Origin: Streptococcus sanguinis
GTDB taxonomy: Bacteria > Bacillota > Bacilli > Lactobacillales > Streptococcaceae
Direction of reading: 5' to 3'
Length of the DNA: 64,000 bases
Assembly: GCF_001078705.1 (NCBI RefSeq)
Contig: NZ_CDMW01000001.1
Location: 315,106-379,105, forward strand
The notes beneath the pieces are model-generated. The model saw nothing but the letters and a program-made list of their open reading frames with translations, did no database searches and had not been told where the DNA came from. Below, one piece after another: positions 27,771 through 35,877 of this stretch (its first letter is position 1; each line of letters starts with the position of its first letter). A program made the translations under genes and the position numbers.

Positions 27771-28670
27771 ATGACAAAATTGTATGGAAGTTTGGAAGCG
27801 GGTGGCACTAAGTTTGTCTGTGCTGTAGGTGATGAACGGTTTGAAGTTGTTGAAAAGACACAGTTTCCAACGACCACACCTATCGAAACACTAGACAAGA
27901 CGATCGAGTTCTTTTCTCGTTTTGACAATCTAGCTGGTCTGGCTGTAGGATCTTTCGGGCCGATTGATATTGATCCTAACTCAAAGACTTACGGCTTTAT
28001 CACGACTACACCTAAGCCACACTGGGCTAATGTGGATATTGTTGGAGCTCTGCGCCGGGCTCTCAATGTGCCTATTTACTTTACGACGGATGTTAATAGT
28101 TCAGCTTATGGTGAAGTGGTAGCCCGCAACAATGCTGGCGGCCGTATTGAAAATCTGGTCTATTATACGATTGGTACAGGAATCGGTGCTGGTGCTATCC
28201 AGCGAGGCGAATTTGTAGGGGGGACAGGTCACCCAGAGATGGGGCATTATTATGTAGCTAAGCACCCTATGGATGTGGAGAAAGAGTTCAATGGCGTTTG
28301 TCCTTTCCACAATGGTTGTTTGGAAGGATTGGCGGCTGGGCCAAGCTTAGAGGCGCGGACCGGAGTTCGTGGGGAAAATATTAAACTCAATAGTTCCGTC
28401 TGGGATATTCAAGCTTACTATATCACTCAGGCGGCTATTCAGGCGACAGTGACTTTCCGTCCAGATGTCATCGTCTTTGGTGGCGGTGTTATGGCTCAGC
28501 AGCACATGTTGGATCGGGTTCGTGAGAAATTTACGGTTCTTCTGAATGGTTATTTGCCAGTTCCTGATGTCCGTGACTATATCGTGACACCGGCTGTGGC
28601 CGGAAATGGCTCCGCAACGCTGGGCAACTTTGTACTGGCTAAAGAAGTTAGTGAGCGCCATGCAAAATAA
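27771..28670 (+). CDS. scrK: Fructokinase, ROK family
   Basis: This 299-residue sugar kinase phosphorylates the fructose released by ScrB to fructose-6-phosphate. The ATP site GSLEAGGTKFVCAVG is at the N-terminus. The ROK zinc site is seen as HPEMGHYYV plus CPFHNGCLEG. The catalytic Asp lies in TTDVNSSAYGE. It sits directly after scrA with its own -10 element, completing the sucrose pathway. Confidence 0.95.
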   Translation: MTKLYGSLEAGGTKFVCAVGDERFEVVEKTQFPTTTPIETLDKTIEFFSRFDNLAGLAVGSFGPIDIDPNSKTYGFITTTPKPHWANVDIVGALRRALNVPIYFTTDVNSSAYGEVVARNNAGGRIENLVYYTIGTGIGAGAIQRGEFVGGTGHPEMGHYYVAKHPMDVEKEFNGVCPFHNGCLEGLAAGPSLEARTGVRGENIKLNSSVWDIQAYYITQAAIQATVTFRPDVIVFGGGVMAQQHMLDRVREKFTVLLNGYLPVPDVRDYIVTPAVAGNGSATLGNFVLAKEVSERHAK

Positions 28671-28716
28671 GCTTATAGGGTCTGATTTATCAGGCTCTTC
28701 TCTATGAGGAAAAGTA

Positions 28717-29127
28717 ATGGAAAAAGCAATTGTCAAAGATATTTTCTTCCTGCGGCAACCATCAGAGCAAGCAAGTAGAGAAGACCTTTATCTGGCTCAA
28801 GACTTGCAAGATACTCTGCAGGCCAATCGAGAAAATTGTATAGGGCTCGCAGCCAATATGATTGGCGTGCGTAAGCGAGTCATTATCTTTCTATATGGCT
28901 TGGTGCCAGTAGTCATGTTTAATCCGGTGCTGCGCTCTAAATCAGGGCCTTATCAGACGGAAGAGGGCTGCTTGTCCTTGACTGGAAGTTGTCCTACCCA
29001 ACGTTATCAGGAAATCACAGTCGATTATCTGGACAAAAATTGGCAGCAGCAGACTATGACTTTGAAAGGACTGCCTGCCCAAATCTGCCAACACGAATTG
29101 GACCATTTGGAAGGAATCTTGATTTGA
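28717..29127 (+). CDS. Peptide deformylase paralogue with altered motif 1
   Basis: This 136-residue protein belongs to the peptide deformylase family, which removes formyl groups from nascent proteins. Motif 2 EGCLS and motif 3 QHELDH, which supply the Cys and two His metal ligands and the catalytic Glu, are intact. Motif 1, normally GLAAPQ, reads GLAANM, so the Gln that stabilises the transition state is replaced by Met. It is also shorter than the housekeeping enzyme. One of the two pneumococcal def paralogues is reported to be inactive, and this may be its counterpart. It is probably not the essential deformylase. Confidence 0.8.
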   Translation: MEKAIVKDIFFLRQPSEQASREDLYLAQDLQDTLQANRENCIGLAANMIGVRKRVIIFLYGLVPVVMFNPVLRSKSGPYQTEEGCLSLTGSCPTQRYQEITVDYLDKNWQQQTMTLKGLPAQICQHELDHLEGILI

Positions 29128-29133
29128 TGAAGT

Positions 29134-29162
29134 AATTCAGCCTGAGAAGGGCTGAATTTTTT
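29134..29162 (+). terminator. Intrinsic terminator after the deformylase paralogue
   Basis: AATTCAGCC (29134-29142) pairs with GGCTGAATT (29150-29158), followed by T6. Confidence 0.82.
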
Positions 29163-29173
29163 GATTGAAAAAA

Positions 29174-29190
29174 TAGTTCTCATAGAAACT
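29174..29190 (+). promoter_or_regulatory. Candidate MarR operator 1
   Basis: TAGTTCTCATAGAAACT is one of three related 17-mers before the MarR gene. It lies just upstream of the -35 box. Confidence 0.65.
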
Positions 29191-29196
29191 TTTTGC

Positions 29197-29224
29197 TTGA
29201 CATCTTTCTTCTATGTGGTAAAAT
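29197..29224 (+). promoter_or_regulatory. Promoter of the MarR-ABC operon
   Basis: TTGACA (29197-29202) and TAAAAT (29219-29224) are 16 bp apart and are flanked by three copies of a TAGTTCTCAT-type repeat. Confidence 0.75.
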
Positions 29225-29240
29225 AGTTCTCATGAAAACT
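29224..29240 (+). promoter_or_regulatory. Candidate MarR operator 2
   Basis: TAGTTCTCATGAAAACT overlaps the last base of the -10 and the transcription start. It begins 50 bp after operator 1 and 20 bp before operator 3. Confidence 0.7.
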
Positions 29241-29243
29241 AAT

Positions 29244-29260
29244 TAGTTCTCACGAGAACC
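29244..29260 (+). promoter_or_regulatory. Candidate MarR operator 3
   Basis: TAGTTCTCACGAGAACC contains the best dyad of the three, GTTCTC/GAGAAC. It lies in the leader just before the ribosome-binding site. Confidence 0.7.
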
Positions 29261-29280
29261 AATCTAGGAAGGAAGTTTTG

Positions 29281-29739
29281 ATGGAAAAGCCTTTATTAGA
29301 AATGAAGCGTTTTGGACGAAAAATTCACCTTATAGTGGAAAAGCTTGCCAAGGAGCAAGGGATTGAATCCATGGCTGGGCCGCAGGGGCAGGTCTTGCAT
29401 ATTGTCGCCTGCCGTATGGAAGAGGGGAAGGATACCCTTATCAAGGATATTGAGCAAGAGTTGGATATTTCCAAATCGGTGGCCTCTAACTTAATGAAAA
29501 GGATGGAGAAGAATGGCTTTATCCAGCTGGAAATGAGCAAGACGGACAAGCGGGCCAAGTATATCCGTCTTACTCCGCAGTCGCAGGAAAGAATGAAGAA
29601 AATCCGTGACTTTTTTGATGAAATGAACCGTTCTATTTTAAATGGTGTTTCTGAGCAGGAACTGCTGACTTTTTCTCAAGTCATGGCTAAGTTTTATCAG
29701 AATATCGAAAGTTTAGAAAATGGAGGCAAAGATGTTTAA
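29281..29739 (+). CDS. MarR family transcriptional regulator
   Basis: This 152-residue regulator has a winged helix-turn-helix. The recognition segment is DIEQELDISKSVASNLMKRME, followed by the wing DKRAKYIRLTPQ. The ATG at 29281 is preceded by AGGAAGG; the TTG just before it is not needed. Its stop overlaps the start of the first ABC exporter gene. Three operator-like repeats around the promoter indicate autoregulation and repression of the exporter. The ligand is unknown. Confidence 0.92.
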   Translation: MEKPLLEMKRFGRKIHLIVEKLAKEQGIESMAGPQGQVLHIVACRMEEGKDTLIKDIEQELDISKSVASNLMKRMEKNGFIQLEMSKTDKRAKYIRLTPQSQERMKKIRDFFDEMNRSILNGVSEQELLTFSQVMAKFYQNIESLENGGKDV

Positions 29740-31498
29740 GTTATTTAAACGGCTGACGGCAAGGGAAGTGAGCATGATTGTTCTCAGTGTGCTCTTCACC
29801 TTCCTGACGGTATATTTGGAATTAGAAGTTCCGACCTATATTTCGACGATTACAGAGCTATTGCAAACGCCGGGGACTGGTTTGGCAGATTTGTGGGAGC
29901 CAGGTCTGAAAATGATCGGCCTGTCTTTTGCTAGCTTGCTGTCAGCTATTGTGGTTGGCTTTTTTGCCGCTCGTATAGCAGCCAGCTTTACTCAGAGTTT
30001 GCGGAGCGATATTTTCAACCGTGTGCTAGACTATTCGCAGACGGAGATTAAGAAATTTTCAATCCCTAGTCTGCTGACTCGGACAACGAATGACATTACC
30101 CAGGTACAGACCTTAATTACCATGGGGCTGCAGGTGGTGACTAGGGGACCGATTATGGCGATTTGGGCTATGACTAAGATTATCGGTAAGTCTGAGAACT
30201 GGCTGACAGCAGTTCTTATTGCTGTTATAGTCAATATCCTGCTGACAGTAGTTTTGGTGACATTGGCCTTTCCCAAGCAGTCGGTTGCGCAGCGCCTGGT
30301 AGATAAGCTAAACAGCGTCACTAGAGAGAGTCTGACTGGGATTCGCGTGGTCCGGGCTTACAATGCTGAGGACTATCAGGATAAGAAGTTTGCGGCAGCC
30401 AATAATGAAGTAACCCGGCTCAATCTTTTCATCGGTCGTCTGATGGCCATGATGAATCCAGTTATGATGGGGATTTCCAGCGGCTTGACACTGGCTATTT
30501 ACTGGATTGGAGCTTATTTGATTCAGGAGGCTGGGCTGCAGGAGCGTCTCCCACTCTTCAGTGATATGGTCGTCTTTATGTCCTATGCTATGCAGATTGT
30601 GATTGGATTCTTGCTCATGGGGGCCCTCTTCATCGTCCTGCCTCGGACCATTGTATCGGCTGGCCGGATTAATGAAGTACTGGACCTGCATTCTTCTATC
30701 ATCAGTCCGGAACAGCCTAAGGCAGCAGCGGATAGCAAGGGAGAGGTGGTCTTTCGAGATGTGTCCTTCCGCTATTCCAAGAATTCCGAAGCAGTCATTG
30801 AGCATGTTAGCTTTACAGCGCAGGCTGGTGATACCGTAGCCTTTATCGGTTCAACCGGTTCAGGGAAATCCACGCTGGTCAATCTCATTCCTCGTTTCTA
30901 CGATGTAACTGAAGGAGAGATTCTGGTAGATGGTGTCAATGTTCAGGATTACCAGCTGGAAGACTTGCATAATAAGGTCGGCTACATCCCGCAAAAGGCT
31001 GTGCTTTTCTCTGGCGATATCGAGAGCAATCTGGACTTCGGTCAAAGCCAAGAAAACCCGCTGGATGAGCAGAAAATGTGGGAGGCTCTTGACCTAGCAC
31101 AGGCTAAGCCCTTTGTCCAAGAGAAGGAAAAGGGGCTTAAAGCTGAAGTGGCTCAAAGCGGAACCAACTTCTCTGGTGGCCAGCGTCAGCGTTTGGCTAT
31201 TGCCAGGGCTTTGGCTCGTAAGCCAGAAATCCTCATCTTTGACGACTCTTTCTCAGCGCTAGACTATAAGACAGACCACATTTTGCGTAAGGAACTGGCT
31301 GAGCGGACGCAGGATATGACCAAGCTGATCGTAGCACAGCGGATCTCTACCATCATGGATGCGGATCAAATCTTGGTCTTGGATGCTGGTAAGGTAGTCG
31401 GTCAAGGGACCCACAGAGAGCTCTTGGCCAGCAACGAAGTCTATCAAGAAATTGCCTACTCACAACTATCCAAGGAGGAATTAGAAAATGGAAAATAA
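29732..31498 (+). CDS. Heterodimeric multidrug-type ABC exporter, subunit with degenerate ATPase site
   Basis: This 588-residue half-exporter has six membrane helices and an ATPase. Walker A GSTGSGKST and signature FSGGQRQR are normal. The residue after Walker B is Asp (LIFDDSFSALD) where Glu is catalytic, and the H-loop reads IVAQR with Gln in place of His. These are hallmarks of the degenerate-site subunit of asymmetric exporters such as BmrC or TM287. ATG 29732 follows GGAGG and overlaps the marR stop. The next gene encodes the matching subunit. Confidence 0.93.
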   Translation: MFKLFKRLTAREVSMIVLSVLFTFLTVYLELEVPTYISTITELLQTPGTGLADLWEPGLKMIGLSFASLLSAIVVGFFAARIAASFTQSLRSDIFNRVLDYSQTEIKKFSIPSLLTRTTNDITQVQTLITMGLQVVTRGPIMAIWAMTKIIGKSENWLTAVLIAVIVNILLTVVLVTLAFPKQSVAQRLVDKLNSVTRESLTGIRVVRAYNAEDYQDKKFAAANNEVTRLNLFIGRLMAMMNPVMMGISSGLTLAIYWIGAYLIQEAGLQERLPLFSDMVVFMSYAMQIVIGFLLMGALFIVLPRTIVSAGRINEVLDLHSSIISPEQPKAAADSKGEVVFRDVSFRYSKNSEAVIEHVSFTAQAGDTVAFIGSTGSGKSTLVNLIPRFYDVTEGEILVDGVNVQDYQLEDLHNKVGYIPQKAVLFSGDIESNLDFGQSQENPLDEQKMWEALDLAQAKPFVQEKEKGLKAEVAQSGTNFSGGQRQRLAIARALARKPEILIFDDSFSALDYKTDHILRKELAERTQDMTKLIVAQRISTIMDADQILVLDAGKVVGQGTHRELLASNEVYQEIAYSQLSKEELENGK

Positions 31499-33260
31499 GA
31501 AGCCTTCATTATTTAGCCAGATACGGCCTTATCTCAAAGGCTTCCAGCTTCCTCTTGCTTTGGCATTTGTGGGAGCTGTCTTGTCAAACATTATCACGGT
31601 CTATGGGCCAAATAAACTAAAAGAAATTACCAATCTCATTTCTGATGGTCTGGCTACCAGCATTGATTTGAAAGCTGTGTCTCAGATTGCCCTTCTGCTA
31701 ACCGTGCTCTATGCAGTCGGAGCCCTGCTCAACTATGGTCAGTCCTTTATCATCAGTACAGTTATCCAGTATTTCTCTAAGCGGCTGCGGACGGCCATTG
31801 CGGAGAAGATTAACAAGCTGCCGTTGGGCTATTTCGATGGTCATTCTCAGGGGGATACTCTGTCGCGCGTGACTAATGATGTAGATACGGTCGGCCAATC
31901 CCTCAACCAGAGTCTGGGAAATGTTATCTCTGCCAGCCTGCTCTTGGTGGCTGTGGTTTTGACCATGTTCTTCATGAACTGGATTTTGGCCTTGGTAACC
32001 ATCTTGGCTACTGTAGTCGGCTTTGTCTTTGTCGGTCTCATCATGGGCAAGTCTCAGGGTTATTTCACCGCCCAGCAAAACGATCTGGCTGCGGTAAACG
32101 GTTATGTGGAGGAGATGTACTCCGGTCATAATGTTGTTACCAGCTATAATGCCATTGAGCAGTCAAAGGAGCGCTTTGCGGTTCTCAATCATAATCTCTA
32201 TAACAGTATTTGGAAGTCTCAATTTATCTCTAGCATGATGATGCCGCTCATGTTCTTTACGGGGAATTTGGCCTATGTGCTGGTTATTTTAGTTGGTGCC
32301 GCTCTGGCGATTAATGGATCTATTAGCATCGGAATTATCGTCGCCTTTATGGTTTATGTGCGGACCTTCTCTCAGCCATTGTCACAGATTGCCCAAGGTA
32401 TCACCGTCTTGCAGCAGGCTGGTGCAGCACTGGTTCGTGTCTTTGAATTTCTAGCTGAGCCTGAGATGGAAGACGACCGGCATAAAGAGCAGCAGCTTAC
32501 TACTGTCAAGGGAGATGTTGCCTTTGAAGATGTCTTCTTTGGCTACAAGCCAGACCAGACAATTATTCATGATTTCTCAGCCCGTGCCAAAGCCGGACAG
32601 AAGATTGCCATTGTCGGCCCGACGGGTGCTGGTAAGACAACTATCGTGAATCTGCTCATGAAGTTCTATGAAATTAATAAAGGGCGTATCAGCATTGATG
32701 GTATAGATATTAAGGATATGAAACGCTCTGAGGTTCACGATGCCTTTTCAATGGTCTTACAGGATACCTGGCTCTTTGAGGGGACGATTCGAGAAAACTT
32801 GATTTACAATCAAGAGCATGTGACAGATGAAGCAGTTATTGCTGCAGCGAAGGCGGTCGGTGTCCATCACTTTATCATGACTCTGCCGCAGGGCTATGGT
32901 ACGGTGCTGGATGACACGGTCAACTTATCGGTTGGTCAGAAGCAGCTGTTGACAATCGCTCGTGCTCTGCTGAAAGATGCGCCGCTCTTGATCTTGGATG
33001 AGGCAACTTCGTCAGTCGATACGCGGACGGAGGAGCTGATTCAAAAGGCCATGGACAAACTCATGGAAGGCCGGACTTCCTTTGTCATTGCCCACCGCCT
33101 GTCCACTATCCGAAATGCAGATCTTATCTTGGTCATGCGCGATGGAAATATCATCGAGCAAGGCAACCACGATGAACTCATGGCTCAGAATGGCTTTTAT
33201 GCGGACCTCTATAATAGTCAGTTTGTAAATAGTCAGTTTGTAGAGGAAGATGCAGGTTGA
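31488..33260 (+). CDS. Heterodimeric multidrug-type ABC exporter, catalytic subunit
   Basis: This 590-residue partner has six membrane helices and an ATPase with GPTGAGKTT, LLILDEATSSVD and VIAHRLST, so it supplies the intact catalytic Glu and His. Its signature is LSVGQ instead of LSGGQ. Together with the altered Walker B and H-loop of the preceding subunit, this forms the expected single degenerate ATP site of a BmrCD/TM287-288-type heterodimer. It overlaps the upstream gene by 11 bases. A terminator follows. Confidence 0.93.
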   Translation: MENKKPSLFSQIRPYLKGFQLPLALAFVGAVLSNIITVYGPNKLKEITNLISDGLATSIDLKAVSQIALLLTVLYAVGALLNYGQSFIISTVIQYFSKRLRTAIAEKINKLPLGYFDGHSQGDTLSRVTNDVDTVGQSLNQSLGNVISASLLLVAVVLTMFFMNWILALVTILATVVGFVFVGLIMGKSQGYFTAQQNDLAAVNGYVEEMYSGHNVVTSYNAIEQSKERFAVLNHNLYNSIWKSQFISSMMMPLMFFTGNLAYVLVILVGAALAINGSISIGIIVAFMVYVRTFSQPLSQIAQGITVLQQAGAALVRVFEFLAEPEMEDDRHKEQQLTTVKGDVAFEDVFFGYKPDQTIIHDFSARAKAGQKIAIVGPTGAGKTTIVNLLMKFYEINKGRISIDGIDIKDMKRSEVHDAFSMVLQDTWLFEGTIRENLIYNQEHVTDEAVIAAAKAVGVHHFIMTLPQGYGTVLDDTVNLSVGQKQLLTIARALLKDAPLLILDEATSSVDTRTEELIQKAMDKLMEGRTSFVIAHRLSTIRNADLILVMRDGNIIEQGNHDELMAQNGFYADLYNSQFVNSQFVEEDAG

Positions 33261-33272
33261 TGCTCAAATAAA

Positions 33273-33306
33273 ACATCAGGAATGTTCCTTTTCCTGATGT
33301 TTTTTT
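33273..33306 (+). terminator. Intrinsic terminator of the MarR-ABC operon
   Basis: ACATCAGGAA (33273-33282) pairs perfectly with TTCCTGATGT (33291-33300), followed by T6. It insulates the cobalamin operon. Confidence 0.88.
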
Positions 33307-33344
33307 AAATTTAACAGAATTTTAAAAATGCTCACTTTTCAGTG

Positions 33345-33358
33345 GAAAAGCGCTTAAA
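33345..33358. promoter_or_regulatory. Weak cre-like site upstream of the cobalamin promoter
   Basis: GAAAAGCGCTTAAA keeps the AAGCGCTT core of CcpA sites but deviates at the outer positions. It ends 34 bp before the -35 of the cbiA promoter. Tentative. Confidence 0.3.
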
Positions 33359-33392
33359 TCCTGACTTTTTTCATAGATGCTCTATCAAAAAC

Positions 33393-33421
33393 TTGACAGT
33401 TTTTACGCTTTATATTAAAAT
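33393..33421 (+). promoter_or_regulatory. Sigma-A promoter of the cobalamin operon
   Basis: TTGACA (33393-33398) and TAAAAT (33416-33421) are 17 bp apart. Transcription should start near 33428, giving a leader of about 130 bases before cbiA that contains two hairpins and a terminator. It is the only clear promoter found ahead of the roughly 25-kb gene set. Confidence 0.8.
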
Positions 33422-33442
33422 AAATTTAATATAAGAACTGAA

Positions 33443-33493
33443 AGCGAACACAACGGGGTGTTTGTTCTACATATAAGTGAGCAACGGTGCTAC
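33443..33493 (+). promoter_or_regulatory. Candidate ANTAR-type dual-hairpin antiterminator
   Basis: Hairpin 1 has a 9-bp stem, AGCGAACAC (33443-33451) with GTGTTTGTT (33458-33466), and loop AACGGG. Hairpin 2 has stem AGC (33480-33482) with GCT (33489-33491), extendable by GT/AC past a bulged G, and loop AACGGT. Both hexaloops have A at position 1 and G at position 4, the rule for RNA targets of ANTAR proteins such as EutV. A short flexible linker joins them. Hairpin 2 overlaps the left arm of the terminator, so the two exclude each other. The hexaloops and overlap are seen; control by EutV is inferred. Confidence 0.75.
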
Positions 33494-33534
33494 AAAAAAA
33501 TAAAAATTCCTTATTTTTTTGTAGTACTTTTTTT
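33487..33534 (+). terminator. Intrinsic terminator (attenuator) in the cbiA leader
   Basis: The left arm 33487-33503 (GTGCTAC, seven A, TAA) pairs over 17 bp with the right arm 33511-33527, with one G-T pair and a 7-base loop. T7 follows. It lies 24 bases before cbiA, within the same transcript, so by default it would stop expression of the whole B12 operon unless hairpin 2 forms. Confidence 0.88.
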
Positions 33535-33557
33535 ATCAGCAAATCTGGAGTAAAGTA

Positions 33558-34916
33558 ATGAAGCAATTTATGCTGGCTGGTGTTTCCAGCGGTGTTGGAA
33601 AGACCACAGTTACCCTAGGGATTTTGAAAGCTCTGGCAGACAGAGGTTATCAGGTCCAGCCTTATAAGGTAGGACCTGATTATATTGATACAGCTTATCA
33701 TAGTCGGATTACCAAGCGGCCTTCACGGAATGTGGACAGCTTTATGATACCGGACGATCAGAGTCTGGCTTGGTCCTACTACAAATGGCATGGAGACGCG
33801 GATGTGGCAGTAGTTGAAGGAGTCATGGGGCTCTTTGATGGTCTGGGAACGGACAAGGACTGTGCGTCCTCTGCTTCTGTTGCTAAGAAGTTGGGTATTC
33901 CGGTTGTCTTGATTATCGATGGGAAGGCGACATCTACCTCGGCAGCTGCTATGGTCCATGGCTTTACGACTTTTGATCCAGATTTGGATATTGCTGGGGT
34001 CATTATCAATCGGGTGGCTTCTCAGAACCACTATGAACTCATTAAGGGAGCTATTGAGCGTTACATGGATGTGGAAGTGCTGGGCTATCTGCCTAAGAAT
34101 GCAACAGCAGAGCTGCCATCGCGTCATCTGGGTCTAATCCCTGACGTAGAAATGGATGATTTGGATCGTCGATTTGAGGAGTTGGGAGCGGCAGCAGCCA
34201 AGCATATAAATCTAGACAGGCTGCTGGAAAAGGCAGAACTTCCCGATAAGCGGATGACAAATCCTTTTCATATCCATAATGATCAGCCCTTGACTTTGGC
34301 TTATGCTTTGGATGATGCTTTCCACTTTTACTATGAAGATAATCTAGACTTTTTAAGAGAGCTCAATGTCCAGTTAGTGCCTTTCAGCCCTCTGAAAGAT
34401 AAGGAACTCCCAGCTGCAGATGCTTATTATTTTGGCGGCGGTTTTCCAGAAGTTTACGCTCAGGAGCTGATGGCAAATGCGACTTTCCGGGCTTCAGTCC
34501 TGAAGGCTCATGAGCAGGGACGGCCAATCTACGCAGAATGCGGCGGACTCATGTATCTGGGAGAACTGCTGGAAGTAGAGGGTCAGGTCTATGAAATGGT
34601 CGGTATTTTCAAGGGCAAGAGCCTGATGACCCCCGGCCTGAAAAGCTTTGGCTACTGTCAAGCAGAAACGCAGATAGACAGTCTTTTTGGTCCTAAAGGT
34701 ACAGCTGTCAGGGGACATGAGTTTCACCATTCGGTCTTTGAGACGGAGGAAGATACTGTCCTCAAGCTGGAGAAGGTCAGAGACGGTCAGGTCGTAGCTG
34801 CCTGGACAGGCGGTTATCAAAAGGGCCGAACCTTTGCCAGCTACCTGCATGTTCATTTTTATCAGGATGAGCAGCTGTTGGCCAACTGGCTGAACTATAT
34901 CAAAGAGGCGAACTGA
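33558..34916 (+). CDS. cbiA: Cobyrinic acid a,c-diamide synthase
   Basis: This 452-residue enzyme amidates the a and c side chains of cobyrinic acid using glutamine and ATP. The N-terminal synthetase domain opens with the P-loop GVSSGVGKTTVTLGI. The C-terminal class-I-like glutaminase domain has the catalytic Cys in AECGGLMYLG and later RGHEFHHS. Length is normal. It is first in the operon, directly after the attenuator, and is followed by cbiB after one base. Confidence 0.96.
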   Translation: MKQFMLAGVSSGVGKTTVTLGILKALADRGYQVQPYKVGPDYIDTAYHSRITKRPSRNVDSFMIPDDQSLAWSYYKWHGDADVAVVEGVMGLFDGLGTDKDCASSASVAKKLGIPVVLIIDGKATSTSAAAMVHGFTTFDPDLDIAGVIINRVASQNHYELIKGAIERYMDVEVLGYLPKNATAELPSRHLGLIPDVEMDDLDRRFEELGAAAAKHINLDRLLEKAELPDKRMTNPFHIHNDQPLTLAYALDDAFHFYYEDNLDFLRELNVQLVPFSPLKDKELPAADAYYFGGGFPEVYAQELMANATFRASVLKAHEQGRPIYAECGGLMYLGELLEVEGQVYEMVGIFKGKSLMTPGLKSFGYCQAETQIDSLFGPKGTAVRGHEFHHSVFETEEDTVLKLEKVRDGQVVAAWTGGYQKGRTFASYLHVHFYQDEQLLANWLNYIKEAN

Positions 34917-34917
34917 T

Positions 34918-35868
34918 ATGACACTCATTGCAATTTTTTTGGCCGTCTTACTGGACTGGCTGATTGGCGACCCCTATAGCTGGCCTCATCCGGTCAAGTG
35001 GATGGGTTCCTATATTTATCTGTGTATGCGTTTGCAGGAGAAAAAGCAGTTTCCGCCCTATCTATTTGGCTTTTTCCTCTGGCTGACAACAGTTGGACTG
35101 GCGCTGGGAGTTAGCTACGGGCTGCTTTGGTTGGCTGGTTTGGTTCATCCTGTCCTCTACTGGATCGTCTGGATCTATCTGGCCTATGCCAGTCTGGCGA
35201 CTAAGAGTCTAGCTTTTGAGGCCCAAAAAGTTTACCATACGCTCAAGTTTGGTACTTTGGAAGAAGCTAGAAAGCAAGTTGGCATGATTGTCGGCCGTGA
35301 AACTTCTCAGCTGACACCAGAGGAAATCAGCAAGGCGACGATTGAGACGGTGGCTGAAAATACTAGCGACGGGGTTATTGGACCGCTGCTCTGCCTCTTT
35401 CTAGGTGGCCCCATCTTAGCCATGACATACAAGGCCATCAATACCTTGGACTCCATGGTGGGCTATAAGACGGAGAAATACCGCAAAATTGGCTTGATAT
35501 CTGCCAAGATGGACGATCTGGCCAATCTGATTCCTGCGCGTTTGACTTGGCTTTTCTTGATTCTCAGCAGTCAGATTTTACTGCTGGATTTCAAGGGGGC
35601 TCTGCGGATTGGTTGGCGGGATCGCTATCAGCATGCCAGTCCCAACAGTGCTTTTTCGGAGGCAGTTGTGGCTGGGGCTTTGGGCATTCAGCTGGGCGGA
35701 CCGCATGTCTATCACGGAGAGCTGATCGAGAAGCCGACCATTGGAGAGGCTTCCAGATTGGTTGAGGCGGATGATATTCAGACGGCTATCTCTCTCCTTT
35801 ATACAAGCACCATGACAGGTTTAATCTTGTTCACTCTTTTTTATTTAGTAAAGCAAGCATATTTCTAG
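34918..35868 (+). CDS. cbiB: Adenosylcobinamide-phosphate synthase
   Basis: This 316-residue membrane enzyme attaches the aminopropanol (phosphate) arm to adenosylcobyric acid. Typical features are the N-terminal DWLIGDPYSWPHPVKWMG, the central ETVAENTSDGVIGPL and several membrane helices. The start follows the cbiA stop with almost no gap. The partner enzyme that makes aminopropanol phosphate (CobD) is not encoded in this window. Confidence 0.95.
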   Translation: MTLIAIFLAVLLDWLIGDPYSWPHPVKWMGSYIYLCMRLQEKKQFPPYLFGFFLWLTTVGLALGVSYGLLWLAGLVHPVLYWIVWIYLAYASLATKSLAFEAQKVYHTLKFGTLEEARKQVGMIVGRETSQLTPEEISKATIETVAENTSDGVIGPLLCLFLGGPILAMTYKAINTLDSMVGYKTEKYRKIGLISAKMDDLANLIPARLTWLFLILSSQILLLDFKGALRIGWRDRYQHASPNSAFSEAVVAGALGIQLGGPHVYHGELIEKPTIGEASRLVEADDIQTAISLLYTSTMTGLILFTLFYLVKQAYF

Positions 35869-35877
35869 GAGTATACT

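Noticed and set aside
28677-28698. Hairpin after scrK as an intrinsic terminator
   Set aside because: AGGGTCTGA and TCAGGCTCT pair with two wobbles, but only a mixed TCTTCTCT stretch follows, so termination is doubtful.
33428-33490. NiCo (czcD) metal riboswitch
   Set aside because: Considered because of the cobalt context, but the four-stem junction and its conserved G-rich strands are not present.
33428-33557. Classical cobalamin riboswitch before cbiA
   Set aside because: The leader lacks the B12 box GCCACTG and is too short for the aptamer core. Dual A1/G4 hexaloops with an overlapping terminator explain it better.
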